Positions 1 through 13,758 of a DNA stretch of 64,000 nt are shown piece by piece. The translations under genes and the position numbers were made by a program. The DNA is from Brevipalpus yothersi. Taxonomy: Eukaryota > Arthropoda > Arachnida > Trombidiformes > Tenuipalpidae. The stretch is taken from NCBI GenBank assembly GCA_003956705.1, contig QZCP01000112.1, forward strand, positions 584,712 through 648,711, given 5' to 3'. Below the pieces are notes generated by a model that did not search any database, was not told where the DNA came from, and saw only the letters and a program-made list of their open reading frames with translations. Within the stretch, counting starts at the first letter, position 1. The number at the start of each line of letters is the position of its first letter.

Positions 1-639
1 TCCTGGAACCACAGCTACTGGCTGTGCCTGCAACGCTGTTGGCGCACTTGGACATGCATTTAAATGTACATGTATGTGCGCGAGAATTGAGTCAATCGTT
101 TCTCTTCAACCAAGCTTCACCTCGAAGCTCTCTAAAACGAGATGTTAATTTAAATAATAAATCCCTTTCTAGAGGATTTTAATCAACATAAATCAACACC
201 AGTTATGATGGCAGTTGTTTTAGATACCTTATTGCCAATGTGAAAATATTTTGAACAACTGTAAGCCCCTTCCATCTCTCCCACAGTCTCGTGTAGAGAT
301 TTTTGGGAACAATCACGGACGCCTAAGTTAGAATGGCCGAATATATTTGATTCATTTTTCATCTCTTTTGCACTATAGATGACTCAATTTTGAAAATTCC
401 GTATTTTTTATCAGATTTCTTCTTAATGTTTCAGGAAATTCTGGTACAATGCGAGGATCAACACCGGAAAATGTTAGAGGCAACAAAAAGATGATTCAGA
501 TTGAAGGATTCAAACAATTTATTGGAAGAAATTCGTTTCTCATTTTACAAATTGATACAAAAAATTTTTCGAGATTTTCAAAATGAGGCCTACAAAATTT
601 TTGCAGGAAAACCTCGAGGAACTTGGAAAAGCAATGTTC
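1..639. other. Left-edge intergenic DNA, no gene recognised
   Basis: I see no open frame, RNA gene or repeat I can support between the left edge and the RAD50 stop codon. It contains the 3' flank of RAD50 and possibly the end of a gene outside the window. Confidence 0.4.
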
Positions 640-3600
640 TTAGTTGTATTCTCTATCTTTTATAGAGAGTTTTTCAATTCTCGAAAAACCTTTCTCATCT
701 TTCTGAACGTGATAATAAAATTCGCAGTCTGAGTCCCTCAAACATTTTAAGAATTCATCGTCGTGAGTGATGATGATAAGTTGGAACTTCCTATTCTGAT
801 GAGATTTGACAATATTTACCACAGCATCAGCAAACGCTTGGATGTTATCTTTATCAAGATTGGTAGTGGGCTCATCGAGGGTGAGAATTCCACAGTTAAC
901 TGAGAAGATCTCAGCAAGTGCTAGTCTCATAACGAGAGATGCAATTACTTTCTGACCAGCTGAACATCTCCCCCTCATATCCATTTCGATGTTTTGACGA
1001 ACCATCACGACTTTATAATTGAAGGATCGTTTCTTATCAGATGCATAGCCTCCTTCCTGGTCTGCAACTATCTTAATGTAGTCTATATCATTGCCTCGAT
1101 ATGCAAATTTCCAGAGACGATAAAGATATCTGTTGATTTCATCCATTTTGCGATGATGGAAAACTAAAACAGAATGATCTAAAGCCTTATACAATTTGTT
1201 GAGGTCTTCGCAAATCGATTCGATTTCCAAAAATTCCAGCAACTTCTTGGAATGATTTTCCTTGGCTTTTACATATTTTTCTTCCTTCAGTTTGTCCTTC
1301 AATTCCCGAATTCTTTTCACAATAGGCTCTTGTCTACCTTTAGATTGCTGTAAACTTTGATTCTCTTCAAATATTCGTTTCTCGAGTTCTTGTCGCTTGC
1401 GTGAAAAGCCATTCAAACTGAGACCACCTCTCTCTTTGTCTTTTTCTTTTTCTCTCTGGCCTATTTCATCTTCTAATTTTTTCAGATCTCGTGAGTTCAG
1501 CAACAATTGCCGATTATCGTTGAGATTTCGCTTGGCCAATTCCACTTGACTGAACTCATTGCTGAACTTTTGGAGCTCTTTAGAGTGTTCTTTTTTCTTT
1601 GAGACGCAAGAGTCTATCTGCTCCTTAATCTGATGAATTTTTCCCTCGATCGTCTCCATTTTATTTTCAACACCTTTCTCTTCATAATCTTTGATTTCTT
1701 TGGTAATATCAGCCAACCCATCTTGGAATCTTTTCATCAAATTCTTTTTCTCTTCCAAGGAATTTCGTTCATTTTTCTGCCTCTCTCGGAGCTCTCTTCT
1801 CTTCTCTCTTACCTTTTCGTATCGAGGTTCTACTTTCCTTTTTTTAGAAACCAAATCTTCAATCATCTGACTCTTGTCACTAATTTGTTTCGTTAATTCA
1901 TCGGCCTTCTTCCTCAGAGCAACCTGACTTTGCTGATTCTTTTCGAGCTGCAATTTTTCCTTCTCTTTATCGAGCAGTTTCTGTTTCAATTTAGAAAGTT
2001 CAGTGGAAAATTCTTCCTTCTTTTTCTGCATAGCCTCTAACTCAAATCTTTTTTCTTCAAGTGAAGAAGATAGTTTCTGAATCTCTTCGTTCAAATCATC
2101 CATCGACTCATCTGCACCATTCAAATCTTCTCCTGGGGCCTCCAGACTCTTATTTATCGTTCGAATGGATCGGTCACATTCATTAACAACTTTGACTTGT
2201 CCATCGAGAGTGTTGGCATCTTTCTCAGCAAATTTGAACTTTTCTAGTAAGGTCTTCTCTTTTCTCATTTCTTTCATCAATGAATCTTCTTTTTGCTCCA
2301 TGGCCTCGAGATTCTTTTCATGGCTAGACAAACTCTGAGTATACTTGTCAATTTCCTTTTTACATGTTTTGAGAAATTCATGATCAGATTTTAGGCTGAT
2401 TAGCCGTTCGTAGAAAATCTGTTTCTCTTCCAACTCTTTTGTTACCACCTCTGCTTCAACTGGGAACCCTACAATACGCTCATCCAATTCACAGAGTAAT
2501 TGTTCTCGTTCTTGAGAATCGCATATATCTTTCTTGCAGATTGGGCACTTCATTTTCTCTCTTATAGTTTGAGAGAACTCGGTGAAAAGGAATTGAGCTC
2601 CAGTAGAGCTACTGCTCTTAGATCGCAAATCTTTTAGTCTCTGCTCAACTTTCTGCAAGACATCTTGAAATGATTCACTACCACAAGCAGACCTGATTTT
2701 AGCTTCCTTTTCTTTCATATCTCTTTTGAGGTCCTTCAGCTTAACTCGTTCCACACTCAGATGACTTTCAACTGTTCTCTTTTCGGAGAGGAATAGTTCT
2801 CTATCTTCCTCCTTGCTTTGCAAACGCCTTTCCAATTTTTTTATTCGGTTACGAAGCTCATCGGCGAAGGAATGCTCAGGATTAGATGGACTGATATCAA
2901 GTTCTACCAAGAGATGATTATGCTTGTCGATAATTTCAGAGATAATTTCTTGAGCTTTCTTCCTATTATGCTGATGAACTTTCAAGACTGCGAGGCTCTC
3001 ACTCTTCGCCTGTAGTAAATCCTTTCTGCTAAGAAGTTGCTTGAGACTTTTATGGTCTGACTGCACCTTTGAAGAGAGTGAGTCAATTAGAGTCTGAGTA
3101 TCATTAAGGTCAAATCTAGCCTCTTTCTGGGAAATTTTCTCTTTCAGTTGATCGATTTCTCGAGAAAGAGAGTCAAGTGAGGCAGCTGACGAGCAAATAC
3201 TGAATAATTCTGAGGTGATTTCATTCAACTCTTTCTCGCAATTTTTGAGGCCCTCTTCGTGCATCTCTTTAGATTGGTCAATGTTGTTGATTTGTTTCTT
3301 CAATTGATCGAGTTCTTCTTCCACTTTCTCGATAGAATCATTGTGAGATTTCTCCATTTCCTCTATTTCGACGTGAATCTTGTCCTTATTGATGGTTAAT
3401 GTCTCTTTGATCGATGGGATACAGCTGAAAACATCCTCTTCCAACTTGAGAAGATGATTAATAGGATCAATTTCCAGATCAGGAAAATATCTTTCAATGA
3501 GACTACGGAGCTTTTTCACGTCCTCTTTGAATTTCCTTTTTCTTGATTCATATTTTCCCCTCTTTGTTGACAGTTGATTAAGATTATGGTTGAGATCTTC

Positions 3601-4670
3601 AATTTTTTCATCTATCTTGGCTATCCTCTCTTCAATGGCGCTCAGGTTTTTTTGCTTATCGTCAAGATTTACAGAAAAGTCGGAAATTTCTGCTTCCAGC
3701 TTCTCTTCAGATCCTTCGAAAACTTCTCTGATCGATTCTTTCAGTTGTGAAATAACTTTCTTAACACCCTCGGCTTTGCCTTTTAGCTGAGAAATCTCTT
3801 TTTCAATTGCTAAGATCTTTTTCTCTCTCTGACAGTGTTCTTCTAGTTCTTTCTGGACGGGGGCGAGTCCTTGAGTTAGAGAGTTGACTTTATTCTTGAG
3901 CACTTGTAAATCAGTTTCGTTCTTTTCCAACTCTGAGCTATAAGCTTCTTGTTGCTCTTTTTGCTCCTTGAAAAGCTCGAGGTAGCCCTGACATCCTTTT
4001 TGTTTATTGATAAACTCCGCCCTATCGTCTTTTATTCGTTTCAGAGCTTTAACATAACCAGTAGATCCAAAAAGCTGATCAAACTTCTCTTTTAGTATCT
4101 TACTCTCACTAAGTGGCCAGTTTGAATCCTCTTGATGACAAAATATTACATCGGATAACACAGACTTTGAAACCCCTAGTAAATCCAGCATCACCGAGTC
4201 AACTTCTGCACATTTAGAGCTGACAATATGTTCATCTCCCCTCTTTATTGTAGCATCTAAAGTTCTCATTTGTGGAATTATTTTCCCGCTTCTTTCTCGT
4301 TTAGCAGTCAGTTCAAGAGACCGAGAAATCGTGGACCCAACATTGTCTTTGTCCCGAAACTTCAATCTTACTTGACATTTGATTGTATGACGCTAGCGAT
4401 AGGAGAAAAGAATAATACATTGTTATGCACATCCAATGATGTAAAATTGCCCACCTTGGTACAGTTAATATCATGGATCCATGTTTTACCACGGTTGGTT
4501 TGAGGTGGAAAATCAGCAGTGGCTGCAAACCGTAAACACTCAATCAGAGTCGTTTTGCCGGCACCATTTGAGCCCAAAATAATTGTCAGCGGATAAAAAG
4601 CCAATTGTTCCGGTGCATCCGGATCAAAACTTCGAATGCCCTGTATCTGAAGCTTTTCCAGACAAGCCAT
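640..4670 (-). CDS. RAD50: DNA double-strand break repair protein RAD50
   Basis: RAD50 is the SMC-like ATPase of the MRE11-RAD50-NBS1 complex, acting in the nucleus on DNA ends and telomeres. Two exons fit: 4670-4455 and 4392-640, separated by a 62-nt GT-AG intron, giving about 1,322 aa (human about 1,312). Exon 1 starts MACLEKLQIQGIRSF and holds the Walker A loop GSNGAGKTT (residues 33-41). Exon 2 continues with CQVRLKFRD and FCHQEDSNWPLSE, both family hallmarks. Long heptad coiled coils flank the zinc hook CPIC near residue 686. The C-terminal lobe has the signature CSAGQKVIASL, Walker B GILTLDEPT and the ITHDDEF switch region. All catalytic motifs are intact. It is divergent from the RING gene at 5472. 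The acceptor of intron 1 is inferred from alignment to the human protein. Confidence 0.96.
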
Positions 4671-5471
4671 CAGAGATCGATGATGAAAGTTGAGAAACCT
4701 AATTCGAAACTGTAACCCTTTTCACCGGTTGCTTAACACGTTTTTAAACAATGTTGATCAAGAATCACTCGAAACAAGGAGAAAAAAATGAGGCGATCGT
4801 TCAGTCAATCAGAACCCATCAGTCCCCATTAACAACTTACACCAACATTTAATGTCCATAAATTATCACAAATCACCAAGTGATTAATAGAAAACAATCA
4901 CAATTAGCCTGACGAGATTTGAGTAAATGTACAGATGATGCAATTGCGCTTCTTTTTGACTCGAGAATATGTTGTGAGCGCTCACATCAAGTCAACTAAC
5001 AGGTTCACTTGCTCCCTCTATGTTTTGATTTTACTTTGGGCTAGGCAAAGGCTTGGCTTGTGAATGATTTTTTTCAATAAACAGGCTTGAAGGCAAAAAA
5101 GGCTGATCTTTCTCTTTCTCTCTCTTTCTCTCTCTTTCTCTCTCTTTCTCTCTCTCTCTCTTCTTTACTAACAAGCAAATCTGCATTACACAAATGTTGT
5201 TTTATCTGGCCTTGACTTCAAAACGAATCAATTTTATCAAATACCTTATCTAGCACACTTTGTCTAGTTTACGATTACCTTTGCTCTCACGTTTTCTTGA
5301 ACCATTTTTATTTGCTCCTACAGTGGCCACGACTCGGACAGATTGTGTCTCAGAATTCGGTGTAAATAAGCCTATTTATACGTGTCTCCACTAGTTTATT
5401 CTCTTCTATCCTCTCTTGGTCCACTCTGATCGTCTACAACACCAAGAGCTTGGACAAATCATTCCTTAATC
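4671..5471. other. Divergent intergenic region between RAD50 and RNF185 homologue
   Basis: About 800 bp shared by two divergent start codons, so it must hold both promoters. No TATA-type element is obvious. It contains the pyrimidine repeat annotated separately. Confidence 0.45.
5109..5163. repeat. CT-rich microsatellite (TTTCTCTC-type)
   Basis: About 55 nt of near-perfect pyrimidine octamers (tttctctc) ending in a pure CT run, lying in the divergent promoter interval of RAD50 and the RNF185 homologue. Comparable polypyrimidine tracts are common in small-genome promoters, and no function is implied. Confidence 0.9.
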
Positions 5472-6014
5472 ATGCCAATAACGGAACCCGGGGAAATCAC
5501 CAAAGAACCTAAGCCAGAAACTAGTAATAGTGATGGTAATTTCGAGTGCAATATATGTCTAGATACCGCTAAGGATGCAGTAGTCTCAATGTGTGGCCAC
5601 TTGTTTTGCTGGCCTTGTCTCTACCAGTGGTTGGAAACCAAGCCTCAACGTCAAGTCTGTCCAGTGTGTAAAGCATCCATTTCACGGGACAAGGTTACTC
5701 CTATCTATGGTCGAGGCTCATCTCGACGAGATCCACGAGATTCGTTACCTCCTCGACCTCCTGGTCAACGTACAGAGCCGGAGCCTCATCCATCAACTTC
5801 CTTTCCCGGATTTGGTTTTGGTGATGGAGGCTTTCATATGTCCTTTGGTATTGGTGCTTTTCCATTTGGTTTTGTTTCATCAACAATCTTCAATTTCGGA
5901 GACGCTCGACCGGCTCCTCCACCAAACAATCCAGATTCTGCTGAAGACCAACTATTGAGCAAGGTTTTCTTTTTTATAGCTATGGTATTCCTCTTCTACT
6001 TATTGTTAGCCTAG
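5472..6014 (+). CDS. RNF185: RING-type E3 ubiquitin ligase RNF185/RNF5 homologue
   Basis: An ER/mitochondrial-membrane E3 ligase of ER-associated degradation. Single exon, 180 aa (human RNF185 is 192 aa). The RING finger is complete: C26, C29, C41, H43, C46, C49, C63, C66, within FECNICLDTAKDAVVSMCGH. It is followed by ISRDKVTPIYGRGS, a proline-rich linker, the FGFGDGGFHMSFGIGAFPFG block and a C-terminal hydrophobic anchor (last ~20 residues). That central block is closer to RNF185 than RNF5. A polyadenylation signal AATAAA lies at about 6072. It is convergent with UBE3B, whose stop is 190 bp away. Confidence 0.95.
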   Translation: MPITEPGEITKEPKPETSNSDGNFECNICLDTAKDAVVSMCGHLFCWPCLYQWLETKPQRQVCPVCKASISRDKVTPIYGRGSSRRDPRDSLPPRPPGQRTEPEPHPSTSFPGFGFGDGGFHMSFGIGAFPFGFVSSTIFNFGDARPAPPPNNPDSAEDQLLSKVFFFIAMVFLFYLLLA

Positions 6015-6203
6015 AGTGTTCTTGTTAATGTCTTCCATCAAATGTAACATTTAATTCAATCATATTATCAAAATAAAACTATTATCAGGATTTGAATGTT
6101 AAAATGAAATAGTGAAGTTTCTCAGTGAATGGAGGAGATTTTACAAAAAAAAACGTAGATCAGATAAGTACAGGGTGGAATCATTTTGGAAGATGCTAGC
6201 CAT

Positions 6204-9200
6204 TCAGGAAAGTTCAAAACCGGTGTTATTTGATATTGCATAACGCAATTTGTCCCTTAGAGTACTCTTACGTTGATAGTTGGGAAGTTTGAGGAGATTG
6301 AAGCAAGTTGACGATGTGGGTAACCTATTAACGGGATTTTTTCTTCTGATAGTGAAGAACCCTCTCAAAATGGACCCTACAGTGTCACCGACATCTTGAT
6401 CTTCACTCACTTCAACACAGCGAATAGAAAATTGCGGTTTCAGATGAGCAAAGCCTAGGAGAGGAGGTTTTGAACAGCTTGTGACAAACTTGAGTAACAG
6501 TTTATGCTCTTCAGACTGAAAATCTTTCTCAAGAATATCCCAGAACCAATTGATAACTCTATGGTTGTTGTGAAAACCCCCATAATATTTGGTATTACGC
6601 CGCAAATCAGAGAGATCTATCGGAGTATTGTCTCCTGAGATTAAACGTTGGAACTCAGGGGTTGAAAACATATTCAGCCACTCAGGATTAACGATGCACC
6701 TAAATCCTCGTCTGAACTCAGCAGTTTGAGCATGAATCTGGCGATGAACTCGAAAATCAGCCATGAGATGTATGTAGTAGATTTTGTTCTCATTCGTAAC
6801 TGGGATCATTCTACCGCCAGGTCTAAGCTCATGAGAGACAATTTTTCCCATACAATCCTCATCTAATGAAAAAGTCAACCCAAGCTCCGAGACGTCCCCT
6901 TCATAATGTTTGACATAAGTGAGATTTCTATAAAGTTCGGGGTCGAACGAAGACAGCTCATCAATCGAAGAATAAAGAACACTGGACGGTTGTCCTAACA
7001 ACTGGCTCAGAAAGAATGAAGCAAAAGGGATATCCACAACAATCCCCTCATAAACAGCTTTTCCTAACATTTTACCCACAAACTCGAATAACTTGAGATG
7101 GTTTTCATGGATATAAGAGGTGGGAGATGGATATAGCCGCTGTTCACTGGTAGCTTTGAAAAGATTAAGAGATGGATCGAATACTCGTTTTATGGTTTCC
7201 TCCAAGAACTCTTTAAACACCCCGTCTTGATCGATTCCAGCTTCATCAAGTCCTTGTTCATTGATAAATTTGACCCTTATGACCCCTTTGAGTGCTTGCT
7301 GAGAAAGCTCTGTTAACTGACGATATCCATTTTCTACCAAACGAGATCTATGTACCGTTATGAGTGTTGATTTTGGAGACCCACAAGTTGACTCAGCGAG
7401 ACCAAGGGCTGATTTCTCGTTCACTACGTGTTTACGAAAAAGAAGAACACGCTCCTTGTGAGGAATAATATGAGGAATTTTGGTCATCAAAAGTTGAGCT
7501 GCCTTCTTCCCAGTTTCCAAGTCTTTCATGAAACTACTAACTTTAAGTTCTCTGTGAAGAAGAGAGCCATGTAGAAAGTTTCAAAGATATGCCTGAGAAC
7601 TTACTTTATCAGCCAATGATCCGCAGGTGCATATCTACGCCGACAATCTCTCTTGTATAGAACGATCAAAAGAGAGTGGAGAAGATTGAATAGATGATTT
7701 TCATTCAAATTTTCCAGGTCTAAGAGGAAATATTATATTAACTCATGTCTTGGTAAAAAGCATGGGACGAACCTATCAAGTTGTTGCTCCAAATCATTCG
7801 GAAGATAAAATTGTTGAGAAACGAAGAAATCGCAAGATAATCTTGGGGAGTGAATGGTTTTTGTTCCTCATAAAATTCTTTTTCGTCCAAAATACTATCG
7901 GAGAGACAATAAAGTGAATCATAGAACTCGCGAGAAATTTTTTCAACTCACGTTATCAAATAAGTAGCACATTCACAGAAGAGAAAAAGAGGCTGGAACT
8001 CTGAAGGATAACTCCTATTCAAGAAAAATTGAGATAAAAGGATAAAAGTCATAAGGTAGTTTGAAGGTAGTTATAGATTGAAAAAGATGATTTTCGAGAA
8101 AAATTTGTTGGATTTTTGATCAAATTGAACCCTTTTCCCAAATTCCCTGCCCAAAACACATGAATAATCGCTTGTCTCACCTTGTGATGAAGATATTCTG
8201 GCCTTTAGCGTGCTCCTTAGATAATGGAATCAAGTGGTCCAAGAAAGCTTGTAGGCCATTTTTGGGACCAAAATTCGATATAAATTGCCATAATTGGGGT
8301 AAAACAAGATCTTGATAACAGAGACCACTCAAAATGTCCATTTTGACTTGAGAAAGAGTGTTGATAGCATTTACATACATGGAGCATATCAATGAAACGA
8401 CCGTAACTTCTGGTGACCCAAACTTTTGCCACGAACTGCTATTAGAGCTGTGGATAGGAATTTTAGAGCTTATAACTCTATTAACAGCTGTGGTGGTTTT
8501 TTCCACTGCTCTCTGTAAGAAATTTGAACGAGCAAGTAACGAAGAGCTGTGATTCTCTCCTGTTGTCGAAGACATGCTCAATTTTCTGTGATCAGAGACA
8601 CTTTTACAAATATCGAACAGAGGTATAAACATGATGGTGACCATATCAGCACTCCAGAGCTGCTGAAGTTGCTTCTTAACATGAGAAAACGACTCATGGA
8701 GGCTTAAAAGAAAGAATTTAGAGGATTTCATATAAGCCAAGATCACCTTAGAAATCTCCATCAAAAACTCACCCAGAATCCACATCCTGAGCAAAAAACT
8801 TCAGGATAGGGTGCCAATGAGTCAAGTTTGATTGTTTACTAGATACATAACTTTGACATAGTTCTAAAAGACGGTCAATTATCACCTGTTCATGAGAAAA
8901 GAAATCATTGAGCTACTTTCCTCTCATCTTGACGGAGAACACTTACAACAAAATCGACAAAAAATTCTTTGATAACATTTTTGTCAATAACAGATGAATC
9001 TATAAGGTTGGCTAACAGACAAAGAGCATGATTTGCTTCGAGCGATTTCAGAAGATCATTCGATTGCTCATCACTCAGGAAATTGATGCTATGTTGAAAA
9101 ATGTGATGTTCTCGAAGAACTTGGATGCTATTTGGTGAAAGGGTTCTTAGATGATGAATGAGTCCAGGCACTAGCAAAATGTGGGTAACAAAGTTCTTGA

Positions 9201-10028
9201 TGGAATTATGGTTAAAATCCGAAATGAGAATGGGCCGCAATGCGAGGGTGATTACTGCAGTAAGAGCAGGCTTGTTGAGTGAAGGTACGGTTTTGGATAG
9301 TCCTTTGGTTAAGAGCAATTGTAGATTCACATAAAAATCCCTAGCGACTAGAGTATCAAGAATATTGGAACATAATTGATTCATCACAGTCTTTAAAGCT
9401 TTATTGTTTGAATGCCTGAAGATCTGCCATGAACTGGTGGAAGTAAAAATTACCATCATGTTGAGGAAAAGTAATATGCATTTGAAGTCGGAGAAATTCT
9501 CCGATTTGAGACGACCAATTGATGATGAACAGTGAAGAAGAATTTTCTTCATTTGATGAATGAAAATGACAGTATAATTCTTGTCAAGTGTTAATGCTGC
9601 ATAACTTATGATCTTATTGGGTGCGGTTTCTTCATCCACAAACATGGTAGCCACTATATATCTACACATTTTCTCAAATGCTTTGAGATCTTTCTGGTCA
9701 TCCATCACCCAGAGAAGCTGACGAAATATCCGAAAAGCTTCATGGGCGTCGATGAAGATGGGCTTATCATCACTATCATTCCACTCTGGTATAGATTCAT
9801 TGAACTCTTGCAAAAACTTTTTTCGAAGACATCTTCTACTCAACCAGCCTCTGATATGTTTCTGGAGGTGCGAAAGAAAATTTCAATGCCATGTCCAACA
9901 AGAGCAATTAATCCAGATCTTACCTGTATGATGATAGAGTTCTGATGAGCCTTTTTCTCTCGCTCTCGCTCCAGTCGAGCAGCTTTGGCATGACCAATGA
10001 ACTCCTCTTTTGGATTGACCATTCTCAT
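6204..10028 (-). CDS. UBE3B: HECT E3 ubiquitin ligase UBE3B
   Basis: An IQ-motif HECT ligase linked to mitochondria-associated ubiquitination. Eight exons fit: 10028-9924, 9861-8917, 8885-8773, 8702-8181, 8014-7952, 7894-7773, 7719-7603 and 7551-6204, giving about 1,110 aa (human 1,068). Introns are 31-170 nt. The IQ motif IIIQKHIRGWLSRRC is split by intron 1. The N-terminal region and SNLTHWHPIL match UBE3B rather than UBE3C. The HECT domain fills exon 8, with IDQDGVFKEFLEE, TSYIHENHLKLFEF, GGFHNNHRVI and the catalytic cysteine in LPTSSTCFNLL. It ends NNTGFELS, exactly as in vertebrate UBE3B. Exon boundaries were inferred from protein similarity, and the shortest exons are the least certain. 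Confidence 0.95.
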
Positions 10029-12082
10029 TCAAGCCAAGACTTTTGGACAGAGAGCTCAGAAGATTTGTATCATGGAGAAAGATTCAACAAGATTGAGGAA
10101 GACCATGGAAACAGATCATCATTATTTCAATGAGCTCTTCCTCTCTCTTGTTTGGGAAAGATGCTCCATACACTCATCAATACTCTATGATTAAGAATAC
10201 ACCAGAGATGATGAACTCAAACCGATAAGCAAGAATCAGAAAGATTCTGGAGCAATTCAATCGTCATGAAGTTTTTGATATGAAACACTCACCACGGAAA
10301 GATATTGAGTTCATGGTTTCACTTTTATAATTTGTTGATATTACATGAATCAGAAAATTCAACTGATCGCAACAATTACTCTCTCTTCTTCTCTCTCTCT
10401 TCCTCTCTATTTTCCTCACTTTCATGCCCAGCTCGAAGTTGCAACTTGCATAGAGCTTGAGGAGCGAACTTTAAATCTCTACCAAAAACAATTGGTCTCA
10501 CAATGTCAGGAAATTTTTGTCCTGACCTTCAACGTGTTGCTTTTTTGACCAACCAGACAGATGTAGGACACGAATATTTTGCTATTCTCTCTCATTTCAC
10601 CTATTTTATCGACAAATACTCAGATACTGTTTTCCACCTCGAATCTTATATTGATTACAAATTGATGATATAAGTTTGCTGAGGAAAATTTTTGAAGCTT
10701 GAAGTTTCCGATCTGCATCTGTTATCGAATTTTTCATTGATTAATAATTTTATATTGCATTATTTATTATGCCATTGATAACAATTTTTTCATTAAAGTT
10801 TTAAAGTGTTTTCACTGAAAACTATTATCTCGTCCCCTCAAAATTAATGAAAGAACTAATAAAACCATCCAAGTCCTTCCAACAGTCTCATGGTGAATGG
10901 CTTGATACTCGTTTCTCACATGATAACTACTGATCAAGTTTGATAATAATTTTCTTCTCCGAAGAACAGGTCAAAAAATTCTATGATGAGAAATTTTTCC
11001 ATCTCTGAAGCCGGTTGATGGTAAAATTTGATCGCATATTCAAATTTTAATTATCGAAGAATCTTTTCTCACCGGAAATAGTAAACTTCAAAAATGTTTT
11101 TACAGGCTCTTCTTAAAATTCAGGATAGAAAAGGGGAAAAACGATCATGTTTTATGTTCCCCTGGAATTGGTCCAGCAGTGAGTAAATTTTTCAGCCTGA
11201 CTATTGGTCACAAAGCATCTATCCATTAGTGATCTTGTTAGATCTTGAAAACAGAAATCGAAATGATAAGGTCACATATTTATTGTATTTCCTGTGGTGA
11301 GCAGGAATAAGCGAGCATAGAAGAAGAAGCATTAACAAGTACAGTAAGTGTTGGCCGTTAGGGGAACATCTGTTTACATGTGTGTATACAGTTTAATTTG
11401 TGTCTGCGGTGGCAAGGTAAGAAGAGCGAGCAGTGATTGCATCTGATGTTTACTAATTTATTTGTTGATTCCTGTGACAAATGTGTGTCATAACATAGAT
11501 TTTATAATCTCTGCTTTTGGGTGAGGAAAGGCAATCGCACACATTTGATTGAGTTTCTCATTCGCCTCTCTGAATGATTATTCAGCCGCTTGCCGCCTTT
11601 CAATGTGGGTGACGCATGATTCAACCAACAGTATGTCCAACGTTTATTTGTGATCATCAATCACCCACAATCGCGGTGATAGTTGTCTGATTAGTCTTGT
11701 CCTGATTTCCAGTTAATTTTATCTCAATAATAAGCTTTTAACTATTGCCCACAATTGAATATTTTCACTTCTCCACCACTGAATTATCAGAAACTGAAGC
11801 ATATGTCGCTCAAAAGGTGATTTCTTCTGTGTCAATTTGAATTTGAAATGCTATTCGTTGAACATTCATTTGCCAAACGATGCTCATGATAAAATAACAT
11901 TTCCCCACTTCCGATGAACTAAGGTATGAGATTCTTATTTAATCAGTTCTTTTCTCTTTTGCAATATATGATTTCATCTCTATATCTCTAATTCATGAAT
12001 CTTTTCCAGAGAAATTCCTTCCTGTTTTCCGTTGCCTCCAGGACATTTTTGCCAATTCTGCCCACTGTTACTCCTCTCCAAA
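10029..12082. other. Intergenic, divergent promoters of UBE3B and MINDY gene
   Basis: About 2 kb without a coding region I can support. Short open frames here (for example 10345-10548) have no coding character. The last ~80 nt before 12083 look like a 5' UTR following a possible splice acceptor at about 12010. Confidence 0.4.
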
Positions 12083-13758
12083 ATGAGCGACTTACAGTCA
12101 GAGTCACAATCATATCAGCTCAAATGGGTCAAATGGAAAGGGTCTAATTCATCTGAGCAAGTTCGAGTTCCGATCGTCACCCAGAACCTCAATGGCCCCT
12201 GTCCATTGATAAGTATCATGAATGTTCTCCTCCTCCGGAACAGAATAACCCTCCCTTCAATGATGGAAACTATCACCGCCAGTCAACTTTTGGAGTATCT
12301 TGGGGACTGTATACTGGTTAGCTCACACTTTCTATAGCTTTCAATTCTCATTGTTCAAATAACGTCGACTGTGATCTAAACAGCTCTCTTTATCCTCAGG
12401 TTAATGTACCCAGCAATCTTCTCGAGGAGGAGCAACTGAATTACGAACAAAATATGAGCGATGCAATGGCAATATTGCCAAAACTGTCTACCGGATTGGA
12501 TGTGAATGTAAAATTCAGTGGTCCAACCGATTTTGAGTATACTCCAGAGCTTATCTTTTTCGACTTACTTCGAATTCCTCTTTACCATGGATGGGTAGTT
12601 GATCCAAGCGATTTGAAAACTTCGAATGCTGTTGGTAATCATAGTTATAATCAATTAGTTGATAAAATTATAACCAATAGATCATCATCATCCCCTGAAC
12701 TAGAAGAAGAAGGTGAGAGGAAGAAAACTTATTTCATGAATCTCATCTATATCATTTGTGTTTCAGCCAATATTTGCGAAAGATTTCTCGAACAAACAGC
12801 TTCTCAGCTCACCTACTATGGTCTATCTCAATTGACGAATACTTTGAAGCAAAATGAGATCTGTGTTTTTTTTCGGAACAATCACTTTGTTACTCTTCAC
12901 AAGCATGATGTGAGTAAACCAAAGATTATTAACGAACCATTTTTTCTCAAAAAGACTTTCCTTCCAAAAGAGTAAACTCTATCAATTGGTGACGGATCAA
13001 GGATTCCTGAATGAATCTGCCGTTGTGTGGGAAACACTCAATAATATCGATAATGATGGAGAGTTTGTTGATGGTGACTTCCAGCCTGTCCCTCCAAAAG
13101 CCATGGCCCTATCCCCTGAAGAACGCCAACTTCAAGTTGATCATGATTATTTGATTGCTCTAAGTTTAGATGAAGAGCAGACAAGATTACAGATCGAATG
13201 GGATAAGATGAAGGAGGACAATCCTCTATCAGATGAAGAACTAGCTCGAAAATTGGAAGAAGAGGAGAGGAGAAAATTCGATGAGTACATCAGCTCACAG
13301 TAAGTTGCCGAGAGTTCCAAACTTTCTCTCTAAAGATTTTTCGTTGCTCCGCGAGAACATTTTTGTGGCACATTTTGCTGGGTTATTTTTCTACTTGATG
13401 TGGTGCTTTTTCATTGTCTCTATTCAAACTGACGCTTAATATATTTTTCACTTAAATAATGTTTGAAAAAATATCTTTCTCTATCCAGAGAAAAGCAGGC
13501 CCCTCAGTCCTTTAAGGTAATTCTCTCGTCACCTTTATGTCTCGAATCTTTATTTAGGATTTCTCTTTTTTTATCCAGGATCAGCTTTGCAGTCGTGCAA
13601 ACAAGCCTCAAACCTCACTCGATGTGAGCTCTCAAAATGTGGAAAACGATTCCACTCACAAAAGAGGAACTCAACGAGGACCCATGAAGAAGAATAGTTC
13701 AAAATGTGAAGAAGGAGCCAAAAAGGTAAAAATATTTATCACCAATCAATCGCTATAA
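12083..13758 (+). CDS. MINDY-1/2 (FAM63) family K48-specific deubiquitinase
   Basis: MINDY enzymes trim K48-linked polyubiquitin chains in the cytosol. Exons read as 12083-12316, 12400-12712, 12767-12909, 12971-13299, 13489-13516 and 13579 onward. The catalytic site TQNLNGPCPL gives Cys40 with Gln34 as oxyanion residue. The His is in FFRNNHF. VLPKLSTGLDVNV-type and YTPELIFFDLLRIPLYHGW blocks are conserved. Ubiquitin-interacting helices follow at DHDYLIALSLDEE and SDEELARKLEEEE. The start is the first ATG that keeps the conserved LKWVKWKG strand. The 3' end is uncertain: reading through at 13725 gives a stop at 13758 (408 aa), but a donor-like gtaaaa there could lead to a further small exon carrying the usual C-terminus. 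Confidence 0.93.
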